From: Rhodospirillaceae bacterium
GTDB taxonomy: Bacteria > Pseudomonadota > Gammaproteobacteria > Steroidobacterales > Rariloculaceae
Direction: 5' to 3'
Length of the DNA: 64,000 nt
Assembly (NCBI GenBank): GCA_002718345.1
Contig: PBDA01000016.1
Span: 1 to 64,000 of the forward strand
The first letter of the stretch is position 1, and each line of letters starts with the position of its first letter. Shown piece after piece: positions 34,711 to 42,984 of the stretch. Below the pieces are notes generated by a model that was not told the origin of the DNA, made no database searches, and saw only the letters and a list, made by a program, of their open reading frames with translations. The translations under genes were made by a program, and so were the position numbers.

Positions 34711-35838
34711 CTATCTTGGTTCAAATCCAGTAAATAAAAGTCTTTGATAGCCCGAACCAGTAGCAGCTATATAAAGATTTCCGTCTGCATCAGTTCTGGT
34801 TTGATGCCCGGGTCCAATTATTCCGTCACCTTCAATAGTTGTAATAATCTCAAGAGTTTGACGGTCAACCACCTTGTAGCCTGTACCACCACCAACGTAT
34901 AAGAATTGTTGTTCAGGATCATGAGACAGGGCTAAGTTTCGTGCAAATGGGGCTTCTAACCAAACGAGTTGATCAATAAATTCACCTTCGAGTGTAAAGA
35001 CCTGAACGCGTCTGTGTTCCCGGTCTGCTACATAAACCATTCCATCGTTAGAAACACGGATAGCATGCACAATGCTTAGTTGATCTGGCCCCGGTCCAGG
35101 TTGAACCTCAACAGGGAGGTTTGGACATTCGTCTTTATCAACTGGGATATTACCGAAGGCGCCCCACATACGTTTGAAAGCTCCCGTGTCAGCATCAAAA
35201 ACTATGACTCTATGGTTTCCATAACCATCAGCTACAAATATCTCATTAGTAGCAGCGTGTACAAATGAATCTGCAGGTTCATGTAAGTTTCTGGTGTCGG
35301 AGTTTCCACCACTCGCATTACTCTGACCAATTTGCATTACTAGTTGGCCATTAAGATTGAACTTTAATAATTGATCATCTGCTTCGGGCTCAAGTCCAGG
35401 CAGGTTGCGAGCAGGACAATTGTTCCCGCCTAGCCAAGCATGGTCTTGATCATCAATATGTAATCCATGCTCACGTTGTGGCCAGTCATAGCCATTTCCA
35501 TCGCCACCCCAAGCCCTGTAAAAACTGCCATCTGGGCTAAAACCAATAACTGGAGGTGCTGCCATATGGGCTTGTTCTGGAGGAAGTGTTCTTGGGCGGT
35601 GCAGCAGCCATGCATTCCCTTCAGAATCAATGTCTACACTTGAAACATCACCTAACATCCAACCTTCAGGTACTTGTGGCCAGTCTGGGTCTACCCGAAA
35701 TGTGGGTATTACTCCCATTGTCTCCGTCACCCCCATAGCCTCGGTTTCGCTATTGGACTGTCCACTTGGCTGACACCCAGAGATGCCCATGACGCCTAAG
35801 CCCATAAAAGCAGTAACTCTCAGACAATTGAATTTCAT
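34711..35838 (-). CDS. NHL-repeat beta-propeller lipoprotein
   Basis: The 375-residue protein has lipobox GISGC (Cys 22) and a Ser/Glu/Thr linker. NHL-type blades follow, with patterns VDIDSEGNAWLLHRP, IFVADGYGNHRVIVFD, VYVADREHRRVQVFTLEG, LYVGGGTGYKVVDRQ and DADGNLYIAATGSGYQRLLF. Such periplasmic six-bladed propellers include peptidyl-hydroxyglycine lyase-like and sensor domains. A GGAG ribosome-binding site precedes the ATG. It lies 33 bp from the HbpS-like gene upstream, so the two are probably one operon. Confidence 0.82.
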   Translation of the reverse strand: MKFNCLRVTAFMGLGVMGISGCQPSGQSNSETEAMGVTETMGVIPTFRVDPDWPQVPEGWMLGDVSSVDIDSEGNAWLLHRPRTLPPEQAHMAAPPVIGFSPDGSFYRAWGGDGNGYDWPQREHGLHIDDQDHAWLGGNNCPARNLPGLEPEADDQLLKFNLNGQLVMQIGQSNASGGNSDTRNLHEPADSFVHAATNEIFVADGYGNHRVIVFDADTGAFKRMWGAFGNIPVDKDECPNLPVEVQPGPGPDQLSIVHAIRVSNDGMVYVADREHRRVQVFTLEGEFIDQLVWLEAPFARNLALSHDPEQQFLYVGGGTGYKVVDRQTLEIITTIEGDGIIGPGHQTRTDADGNLYIAATGSGYQRLLFTGFEPR

Positions 35839-35871
35839 GATTATCTCCAGATTAATTTTGTTGAGTTCTTC

Positions 35872-36417
35872 TTATTCTAATTCGCTAGCAATTGAAGCAA
35901 TGCCTAATTCAGCACAGACTGTATCCGCTTCCTGTCCAGTCCCTGCACTTTGGTAGAGCTCAGGAAAGCTAGCGCCAGCACCTGAGACCCCTACAGCCCC
36001 GACAGGTATTTCACCTGACATGATTGGTGCTCCACCTCCTAATGGTACGACATTACTCAAGGCACGTTGACCAGAGAGGTTAGTTCCCTCAGAGGTACGG
36101 TCACGCCAATCAATGGAGTTTCTTTGAAACGTGCGTGCGGTATAAGCTTTACGATAGGCTAATTCCCAGTTATGTGGGGAAGCTGTGTCTGCTCGAACTT
36201 GCATTACTGGTTGCCCAGATCGGTCAACTACAGCAACGGTTACAGTTACTAAGTCGCCAGGAAGGCTACATTCAGAAATTATAGTATCAATTATTTGTCT
36301 AGCCTGAGAGACAGAGATATTTGGTTGCATAAGCAATTGAGCATGAACAGCTCTTACACTAGTAAGTAATGTAACTGTCACTATAAGAGCATAACAGAGG
36401 GTTTTTTGGGTTAACAT
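35872..36417 (-). CDS. Exported GlcG/HbpS-family protein
   Basis: The 181-residue protein has a signal peptide (cleavage near VHAQ, residue 26). The DUF336/GlcG fold reads SVSQARQIIDTII, VTVAVVDRSGQPVMQVR, AYRKAYTARTF, GGGAPIMSGEIPVGAVGVSGAG. HbpS is an extracellular haem-binding member; GlcG-type proteins are linked to small-molecule catabolism. Two cysteines (SECSLPG and VCAELG) may form a periplasmic disulfide. It is the first gene of a two-gene unit with the NHL lipoprotein. Confidence 0.87.
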   Translation of the reverse strand: MLTQKTLCYALIVTVTLLTSVRAVHAQLLMQPNISVSQARQIIDTIISECSLPGDLVTVTVAVVDRSGQPVMQVRADTASPHNWELAYRKAYTARTFQRNSIDWRDRTSEGTNLSGQRALSNVVPLGGGAPIMSGEIPVGAVGVSGAGASFPELYQSAGTGQEADTVCAELGIASIASELE

Positions 36418-36584
36418 TATTAGCCTCTAATTTTTTATTTTATTTATTATATGTTTAATTCTACCTACACTTTTGTAGATAGATAATAATATTTTATATA
36501 CTCATATAGGCGTAAGTGCTCGTGATTCTGAGCATAATACGATGATACCAATGAGGGACTAGCCGACAGATCAAGTAACGTAAG

Positions 36585-37577
36585 TTAGCTAACGGTCCAG
36601 GTATCCGTCTTCCGGAGTATATCGGCGACACTTCTTTTGCGTTCTAGTCCTTTTCCTCTGGCAGCGTACCAGGATTGCTCAAAGCTATCAGCTGGATTCT
36701 TGTAGATGACTCCCAATGCCATCGGCGATGTTATGTCCAATAATAACTGTGCAATTACCTTGTTCGTCTCGTTGTGTACGAGAACCTGGTCCGGATACTC
36801 CGTCGCATCGATAACCTCGAGCGAGAATGTATCCGGATTGAAGCGCATACCTTTTTTATTCTCGGTGCCGAATAGCATTGGTTCGTCATGCTTCAATTGC
36901 AACTGCTTCTCGGCAGCGGTTTTTCGATCGGTGAAACTTGCGAATACGTCCTGGTTATAGACGATGCAATTTTGGAAAATTTCCGTAAAAGCGGCACCCT
37001 CAAATTCATGTGCCTGACGCAATACGTCACCGAGCCCAACTTTGTCGGTATCAATCGCACGGGCGAAGAATCTTCCGCCCGCACCGAGGGCAAAGTGACC
37101 GGGCGAGAGTGGTGCGTCTATAGAACCATCAGGGCTTGACGGTGATCTGGTGCCAAGCCGAGAGGTCGGTGAATACTGGCCCTTGGTCAGCCCATAGATC
37201 TCATTATTGAAAAGAAGAATGTTCAACCCAACATTGCGTCGTAATGCATGTAGGAGATGATTACCCCCAATCGAAAGTCCGTCGCCGTCACCGGTGACGA
37301 CCCAGACATCCAATTCCGGCCGCGCCAGTTTTAGGCCGGTGGCTACGGCAGGCGCACGACCATGAATCGTATGGAAGCCGTAGGTCTCCATATAATAGGG
37401 GAAGCGTGATGCGCAACCGATGCCGGAAACGAACACGGTCTCCTCGGGCTTAACGCCGAGCTTTGCGAGCGTCTGCGTCATGGTTTTAAGAATCGCGTAG
37501 TCGCCACAGCCGGGGCACCAGCGTACTTCTTGCGATGACGTAAAGTCTTTTGCTGTAAGGTCAGGTTGGGTGCTCAC
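36585..37577 (-). CDS. korB: 2-oxoacid:ferredoxin oxidoreductase, beta subunit
   Basis: The 330-residue subunit carries thiamine diphosphate and one [4Fe-4S] cluster. Signatures are WCPGCGDYAILKTM (two Cys), GIGCASRFPYY (third Cys), IFQNCIVYNQDVF (fourth Cys) and the TPP motif GDGDGLSIGGNHLLHALRRN with NNEIYGLTKGQYSPT. It is KorB-like and oxidises 2-oxoglutarate or a related 2-oxoacid to the acyl-CoA with ferredoxin reduction. The gene is clearly GC-richer than its neighbours and overlaps korA by four bases. No ferredoxin gene is adjacent. Confidence 0.93.
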   Translation of the reverse strand: MSTQPDLTAKDFTSSQEVRWCPGCGDYAILKTMTQTLAKLGVKPEETVFVSGIGCASRFPYYMETYGFHTIHGRAPAVATGLKLARPELDVWVVTGDGDGLSIGGNHLLHALRRNVGLNILLFNNEIYGLTKGQYSPTSRLGTRSPSSPDGSIDAPLSPGHFALGAGGRFFARAIDTDKVGLGDVLRQAHEFEGAAFTEIFQNCIVYNQDVFASFTDRKTAAEKQLQLKHDEPMLFGTENKKGMRFNPDTFSLEVIDATEYPDQVLVHNETNKVIAQLLLDITSPMALGVIYKNPADSFEQSWYAARGKGLERKRSVADILRKTDTWTVS

Positions 37578-39466
37578 TCGCGATCTCCCTGTGTAACGGA
37601 CAGAGTTGCCTTAACGTTCGGCCCCGGTAGCTGCTTGCGAATCGCGGCGATAAGCTCGTTAATAAGAAACGGTTGGCCGGTAACCTTCGGAAGCGAAATT
37701 GGTTCGATTCCAAGCTTGTCCCTGAGTACGGTCGAGAGCTGGCCCATATTCATCTCCGGCACGAGTACGTGGTCGAAGCCGGCGAGTAGCTCGCCGAGAT
37801 TTTTAGGCAGCGGACTTAGGTGACGAATATGGATGTGACTGACTCTTGTGTCGCCGAGTCTACGAACGGCCTGGTATAGAGCGCCATGAGTCGATCCCCA
37901 GCCAACGACAGCTACACTGCCTTGTGCAAGACCTATCTCGGTATCCTGATCAGGAATGAAGTCGGCGACACGAACGACTTTGTCAGCTCGAAGTTTTGTC
38001 ATGAGCTGATGATTCTCGGCGTCATAGGAGATGTTTCCTGTCCGAATGTCCTTTTCGAGGCCGCCAACACGGTACATGCGCCGAGGTTCGCCGGGAGCGA
38101 TCCACGGTCGACCCAAGGTCTCCGTGTTACGCTGGAACGCTACCATTCCCCCGTTCTGATCTTCTGCCGCGGAGTCGAGCTCGTTAGATTCGATCGCCTT
38201 ATAGCTCGTTATCTCGGGAAGTAGCCAGGGTTCTGCAGCATTTGCCAGATAGCCGTCGGTTAGCAAAATAACCGGCGTCATATGTCGTATGGCAATTCGT
38301 ACGGCCTCAATAGCCGTATCAAAGCAGTCACTCGGAGAACTTGCCGCGATCACCGGCAGCGGTGCATCTGCATTGCGTCCGTAGACGGCCTGGTATAAAT
38401 CGGATTGCTCTGTCTTCGTCGGCAATCCGGTCGATGGACCGCCACGTTGTGAGTTAACTATGACGAGCGGCAGTTCCGCGTTAATCGCGAGACCGATGGC
38501 TTCAGTCTTGAGTGCGATACCTGGCCCAGAACTTGAGGTTACACCGATAGCACCACCGTAGGAGGCACCGATCGCAGCGCAAACAGCTGCTATTTCGTCC
38601 TCTGCCTGCATGACACCAACGCCGAGATCTTCTAGCCGAGCGAGCCGGTGCAATAGTGGTGAAGCGGGCGTAATCGGATAGGAATAGAACATCAGCGGCC
38701 GGTCGGCGAGTTCACCGGCTGCCGCCAGGCCGAGAGCTAAAGCCTCACTGCCGCTAATGCCTCGATATTCGCCCGGCGGTAGTTCTGCCACGTTTACATT
38801 GAAGCGGGGTATCGCTTCTGAAAGCTCAGCTGTCTCGCCATAGGCATGCCCGGAATGTAAGGCTTCGAGATTGGCGTCGCGGACAACATCAAGCTTTGCG
38901 AACTTTGTTCTAATCCATTGTTCTATCGGGGCCAGATCTCGATCGAACATCCACATCAGCATTCCGAGTGCCCAGAAGTTTTTACTGCGGCCGCCGTCGC
39001 TCTTGCTCAGCCCGAACGGCTTCACGGCTTCCAGATTCAAACGGCCGATATCTGCCGAGACCACCTGATAGCCATCGAGTTCACCAGTCTCACGTGGATC
39101 TTTCTCGTAGCCTGCCTTCGTAAGATTTCGAGCGACAAAACTGTCGCTGTTTAGAATCAACAGAGCGCCTTTATCGAGCAACGGTAGACTAACCTTTAAC
39201 GCGGCAGGATTAAACGCAATCAGCACGTCAGGCGCATCACCCGCAGTTGTGATCGGATTTGCGCCTATATTCATCTGATAGGCGGAAACACCAAAAGTTG
39301 TCCCGACGGGCGCCCGAATTTCGGCTGGGTAATCGGGAAACGTCGAGAAGTCTTCTCCGCTCAATGCGGTAGAGGCTATGAACTGTGACCCCATCAACTG
39401 TACGCCATCTCCGGAATCACCGGCGAGTCGGACGACAATCGAATTCATTACTACTTCGTTGGACAT
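37574..39466 (-). CDS. korA: 2-oxoacid:ferredoxin oxidoreductase, fused gamma-alpha subunit
   Basis: In this 630-residue protein the N-terminal gamma domain (VRLAGDSGDGVQLMGSQF, PDYPAEIRAPVGTTFG) is fused to the alpha subunit (GSEALALGLAAAGELADRP, YPITPASPLLHRLARLED, SSGPGIALKTEAIGLAI, GGPSTGLPTKTEQSDLYQA). This fused form is typical of the two-subunit KorAB of aerobes such as Mycobacterium, halophiles and marine Bacteroidetes/Proteobacteria, often oxygen-tolerant. The start is either ATG 39466 or the internal Met7. It is GC-rich relative to the window, suggesting acquisition. Confidence 0.93.
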   Translation of the reverse strand: MSNEVVMNSIVVRLAGDSGDGVQLMGSQFIASTALSGEDFSTFPDYPAEIRAPVGTTFGVSAYQMNIGANPITTAGDAPDVLIAFNPAALKVSLPLLDKGALLILNSDSFVARNLTKAGYEKDPRETGELDGYQVVSADIGRLNLEAVKPFGLSKSDGGRSKNFWALGMLMWMFDRDLAPIEQWIRTKFAKLDVVRDANLEALHSGHAYGETAELSEAIPRFNVNVAELPPGEYRGISGSEALALGLAAAGELADRPLMFYSYPITPASPLLHRLARLEDLGVGVMQAEDEIAAVCAAIGASYGGAIGVTSSSGPGIALKTEAIGLAINAELPLVIVNSQRGGPSTGLPTKTEQSDLYQAVYGRNADAPLPVIAASSPSDCFDTAIEAVRIAIRHMTPVILLTDGYLANAAEPWLLPEITSYKAIESNELDSAAEDQNGGMVAFQRNTETLGRPWIAPGEPRRMYRVGGLEKDIRTGNISYDAENHQLMTKLRADKVVRVADFIPDQDTEIGLAQGSVAVVGWGSTHGALYQAVRRLGDTRVSHIHIRHLSPLPKNLGELLAGFDHVLVPEMNMGQLSTVLRDKLGIEPISLPKVTGQPFLINELIAAIRKQLPGPNVKATLSVTQGDRE

Positions 39467-39920
39467 GTTAGGTTATTGATCTAGATTGGCGAACGAAGGA
39501 GCTCTAAATTCATCGATGAAGCTATTCTTGCCCTGGATTCGTAAATTATCCGGTCTCCAATCGGACTATCAAATTCGGAATTAGACGAACAGCCTATTGC
39601 CAGTGAAAAATCAAATTCATTTGAATCCATTTTGATAGCGTCCTTGCTTACCGGAGTGCTTTACCGTTGTATTGTTAGAGCCTACTGATACTCTGGGGGC
39701 GCTATGGTACCAAAGATGGATATAATCATCCCTATAGACCTAAGAATTAGCTAAAGTTTAATCTGATATTAGTGCTTGCAAGGGCTAAGCGTTTAGACGT
39801 GGTCTAAGCAAATATATTATAGTTCTGATATCAAAAACGTTAGAATTGTCCGGACAAGAATGTAAGCTATCATAGAAATGTAAGTAATCCATTACCTAAA
39901 TTACTGTGTAAGAAAATTAA
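39467..39920. other. 454-bp intergenic region with palindrome
   Basis: It contains no supported gene. It separates divergent korA and the 39921 gene and falls off in GC from the korA side. The perfect 12-bp palindrome TTGTCCGGACAA lies at 39846-39857, 64 bp before the 39921 gene. Confidence 0.5.
39846..39857. promoter_or_regulatory. Palindrome TTGTCCGGACAA
   Basis: Exact 12-bp inverted repeat. It is a candidate operator for the divergent korAB or the DUF6152-linked cluster. The binding protein is unknown. Confidence 0.35.
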
Positions 39921-40727
39921 ATGTTGACAAAAGGCCGTCTAAAAATGATGACTCGTTCAGTTTTTACCTTAAGTTTGAGCCTGCTATTTGTACAGGCATG
40001 CGATGCACAAGCACCGAATATAGATGAAACTATAGAGGATGTTGCTTATGCCCTAGGTACCCTAAGAGGTGTTCAGCGCCGTATGGATTCAATGAATACT
40101 CTGCAATTTTCTGGTCATGGCACTTCAAATATCCTAGGAGATGATGGTCAGTGGACTAGTTATGAAATCACATCAGCAACCATCGGAATTAATTACTTTA
40201 TACCTGCTGTCCGTTCGGATGTAACTCGTATAGCGGAAGATGGAAACGAGGAACGTATAATTGAGGTGGCTCGTGCAGATCGTGCCTGGAATGAGCGGTT
40301 ACCTGGAGTTGATCCTACAGAAGTAAACGGCGAAGTAGCTGAAAGAACACAACAGATTTGGTTAACGCCTCATGGGGTTATTACTGCCGCTGTTCATAAT
40401 CCGAATAGCGTTACAGTTGATAATGTATCTGGTCAAACCATATTATCGGTGGAGGTAGATGGTTTGTCAGTTGTTGCTAGGTTGGATGAAAATTCTAGGC
40501 CTGCAGTAGTAGAAATGATGATTGATCATCCTGTCTTAGGGGAAACTTTACTTGAGGCTGAATATACAGGCTATATTGATTGGCCTATATTGGACGTTTA
40601 TTTCCCTTCAAATATAGTGCACCGTTTAGGCGGTGAGGTAGTGCTTGAAATGACGGTTTCAGATTTTTATCAAAATCCTTATGTCATTTTCCCAACACCC
40701 GAATTATTAAGCCGGAGCTTACAATGA
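39921..40727 (+). CDS. Exported protein of unknown function, DUF6152-cluster
   Basis: The 268-residue protein has a signal peptide (from Met 10, about SLSLLFVQACDAQ; ATG 39945/39948 are likelier starts than 39921). The mature domain is beta-rich with a strand series typical of LolA/outer-membrane-lipoprotein folds (TLQFSGHGTSNIL, RSDVTRIAE, TILSVEVDGLSVVARLDENSRPAVVEMMI). That resemblance is by eye. It overlaps the DUF6152 gene by 4 bp, so it is translationally coupled and likely serves the same pathway. Confidence 0.6.
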   Translation: MLTKGRLKMMTRSVFTLSLSLLFVQACDAQAPNIDETIEDVAYALGTLRGVQRRMDSMNTLQFSGHGTSNILGDDGQWTSYEITSATIGINYFIPAVRSDVTRIAEDGNEERIIEVARADRAWNERLPGVDPTEVNGEVAERTQQIWLTPHGVITAAVHNPNSVTVDNVSGQTILSVEVDGLSVVARLDENSRPAVVEMMIDHPVLGETLLEAEYTGYIDWPILDVYFPSNIVHRLGGEVVLEMTVSDFYQNPYVIFPTPELLSRSLQ

Positions 40728-41110
40728 TGAAGTTATTGAGAATCCCTTTTACTCTAATCACCACAGTTTTTCTTTGTGGTATGTCTGCTTCTGCCCATCA
40801 TGCGGTTCAAGCGCAGTTTGATGTGAATAGCATAGACACTTTTACAGGAATGATGACTAAAGTGGAATTTATTAACCCACATCCTTATTTTTACTTAGAT
40901 GTAGAAGGGGATGATGGACAGATAACTAACTGGGAAATAGAGTCTGTTGCATTGAACGCTTTGCGACGTATGGGTCTTGTTAAAGAACTTCGTGTAGGCC
41001 TTGAATACACCGTTGAATATCACCCTGCTCGTAATGGAGAATCGCAGGGATTAATGATGGCGATTACTCTTCCAGGCGGAAATCGTCTTCTGATGCGTAA
41101 TGCAGAGTGA
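40724..41110 (+). CDS. DUF6152-family exported protein
   Basis: The 128-residue protein has a signal peptide ending SASA (residue 24). The mature protein starts HHAVQAQFDVNS and carries VEFINPHPYFYLDVEGDDG, NWEIESVALNALRRMG and YTVEYHPARNG, the DUF6152 pattern with histidines at the new N-terminus and in NPH. This may bind a metal. It is the middle gene of a three-gene overlapping unit 39921-41997. A related domain is fused to a C-terminal partner in 46585-47661. Confidence 0.82.
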   Translation: MMKLLRIPFTLITTVFLCGMSASAHHAVQAQFDVNSIDTFTGMMTKVEFINPHPYFYLDVEGDDGQITNWEIESVALNALRRMGLVKELRVGLEYTVEYHPARNGESQGLMMAITLPGGNRLLMRNAE

Positions 41111-41178
41111 CTGTTTTTCTTAAATCTATAGGTGATATTAAATTCCCCTTCTTGGGACTGCTATTGAGGGAGTATCGT

Positions 41179-41997
41179 ATGAAAAGGCAGGTTTCGTTAT
41201 TTAGTCGTGCAGTGGCTGCGTTACTAACATTAATTTTATATGTTGGTACGGTTGCTGCTCAGGAAACACCTAGGACTGCTGATGGGCATCCGGATTTGAC
41301 AGGTTTTTGGCATGCAGGCGCAATGGGTTTTCGTGGATTTGAGAATGAGGATGGAGACATTGTGCTTAATCTGGAAGGTCGTGATAACAGTTTGACTAAC
41401 TTCGAGACAGATTTTGCAGTGCTTGAGAGGTCCAAGGCCAATAAGCCAATGTATAAGCCAGAGTACTGGGATAGGATTCAGGATTTAGATTGGAATGGTT
41501 TAGCTTTAGATCCTGTTTTTGGATGTAAACCCGCATCAATACCTCGTGTGGGGCCGCCTCATAAGATCGTACAAACACCTACGGAAATAATATTTATGTA
41601 CGATACTAGAAACATTAATGCATATCGAATTATTCCAATGGATGGGCGGGAGCATCTTGATATACAGGTCAATGATACGACCTGGATGGGTTACTCAGTG
41701 GGTCGTTGGGAAGGTGATACGCTGGTAGTTGATTCGGTTGGTTTCAATGATGAGAGCTGGTTGGGTTGGATGGGCTATATCCATAGTTGGGATATGACTG
41801 TTACAGAGAGAATTCGTCGTGAAGGAAATACTCTTTACTGGGAAGCTACTGTGGACGATACCATGCTTCTAGAACCATGGACTGTTGATCCAATTCAAAG
41901 ACAACTAAACGAAGACCCTGACGCCTTCTTTTTTGGAGACACAGGGTGTGAGGAGCGGGACGCAGACCGTATTGTTGATCCAACTGTTCGAGGATAA
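41179..41997 (+). CDS. Exported DUF6152-partner protein
   Basis: ATG 41179 has a strong GAGGGAG site and a signal peptide (cleavage near VAAQ). The frame opens at 41107, which overlaps DUF6152 by four bases. The 272-residue product contains TADGHPDLTGFWHAG, DPVFGCKPASIPRVGPP, AYRIIPMDGREH and the diagnostic MGYSVGRWEGDTLVVDSVGF, then TVTERIRREGNTLYWEATVDD. The region around the last two motifs matches the C-terminal half of 46585-47661. It is secreted and of unknown function, and associated with DUF6152 and exported hydrolases in this window. Confidence 0.75.
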   Translation: MKRQVSLFSRAVAALLTLILYVGTVAAQETPRTADGHPDLTGFWHAGAMGFRGFENEDGDIVLNLEGRDNSLTNFETDFAVLERSKANKPMYKPEYWDRIQDLDWNGLALDPVFGCKPASIPRVGPPHKIVQTPTEIIFMYDTRNINAYRIIPMDGREHLDIQVNDTTWMGYSVGRWEGDTLVVDSVGFNDESWLGWMGYIHSWDMTVTERIRREGNTLYWEATVDDTMLLEPWTVDPIQRQLNEDPDAFFFGDTGCEERDADRIVDPTVRG

Positions 41998-42019
41998 TAA
42001 TTAGAAGATTGTGTTGTAT

Positions 42020-42967
42020 CTAGGGGGTCTGTATAGCCCTTAATACGTTATCTTCCGCTCTCTCAAGGTAGTCAAGAAAAACACTGGGATCATCAACTAA
42101 GGGATGTGGGTCTGATGGGCCCCTGTCTAAAAATAGATTATGAAGTCCCTGAACTCCTCCTGGCGTATTTACATGGGTAGGTAATCGAACCTGTATTGGG
42201 GGTGATTGCTGAGCTAGCAGTTCAAACCGGCGTATATTTCCCAAAACGGTTTGGTTTTTCCAGAAGTCATTCCCTTGTGCACCACCACCCCCAAAAATTA
42301 CCGCACGATAGTCTTCTCCGCTGTCAGATACAGTGAACTCCATGGATAGTACTCCCTCAGTATGCCCAGGTGTGATATAGAACTTCATAACCTGATCACC
42401 TAGTTCTAGGGTGTCTCCATCCTGTATAACCATGTCCACCTCAGCAACGTCCATGATAAATTCATTTGGTATGTCTGTTTGGGCTCTTTTCCAATCACCA
42501 GCGGTTAGGGCGACACGAGTGTCAAAGTTGTCTTGGTAATAGGCATGACCAGCCATATGATCAAAATGTCCATGTACCCCAAGCACATACTTAATATCCA
42601 TGGGGTCGAATCCGAGTGTCCTTATATGCTCAACGCCAGTTTCTATATAAGGTGGGTGAAGAGAGTCTATAAGGATTAATCCCTCATCAGTAACAATCAG
42701 ATATGAGGATACCCATTCAATACCTACATAGTAGAGATTATCAAAAATTTTAAAAGGTTCTGTGCTCTTTTGTAACTCTTCATTTGCAAATATTTCACGT
42801 CTTTCTCGGGACACATAACTAAAATCAGTTAGCTCTAGTTCAGGAAAGTCTTCGACAGTGAGCTGAGCATTAGCGCTTTGCCAATTAAAGGTAAGTATTA
42901 CCGATAACGATATAAGCCAGGATATCAGTGCACGTTTTAAATTTTTTAAATTATTTTTAAAAGGCAT
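42020..42967 (-). CDS. Exported subclass-B3-like metallo-beta-lactamase-fold hydrolase
   Basis: The 315-residue protein has a signal peptide (cleavage near ANAQ, residue 35). Dinuclear zinc ligands are His132-x-His134-x-Asp136-His137 (VHGHFDHMAGH), His202 (ITPGHTEG) and a C-terminal His (LPTHVNTPGG). This matches B3/SoxH-type enzymes, with unknown substrate. It lies 17 bp after the alpha/beta hydrolase gene on the same strand, so the two likely act together on a periplasmic substrate. Confidence 0.87.
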   Translation of the reverse strand: MPFKNNLKNLKRALISWLISLSVILTFNWQSANAQLTVEDFPELELTDFSYVSRERREIFANEELQKSTEPFKIFDNLYYVGIEWVSSYLIVTDEGLILIDSLHPPYIETGVEHIRTLGFDPMDIKYVLGVHGHFDHMAGHAYYQDNFDTRVALTAGDWKRAQTDIPNEFIMDVAEVDMVIQDGDTLELGDQVMKFYITPGHTEGVLSMEFTVSDSGEDYRAVIFGGGGAQGNDFWKNQTVLGNIRRFELLAQQSPPIQVRLPTHVNTPGGVQGLHNLFLDRGPSDPHPLVDDPSVFLDYLERAEDNVLRAIQTP

Positions 42968-42984
42968 TTGTATTTTCCTTTACT

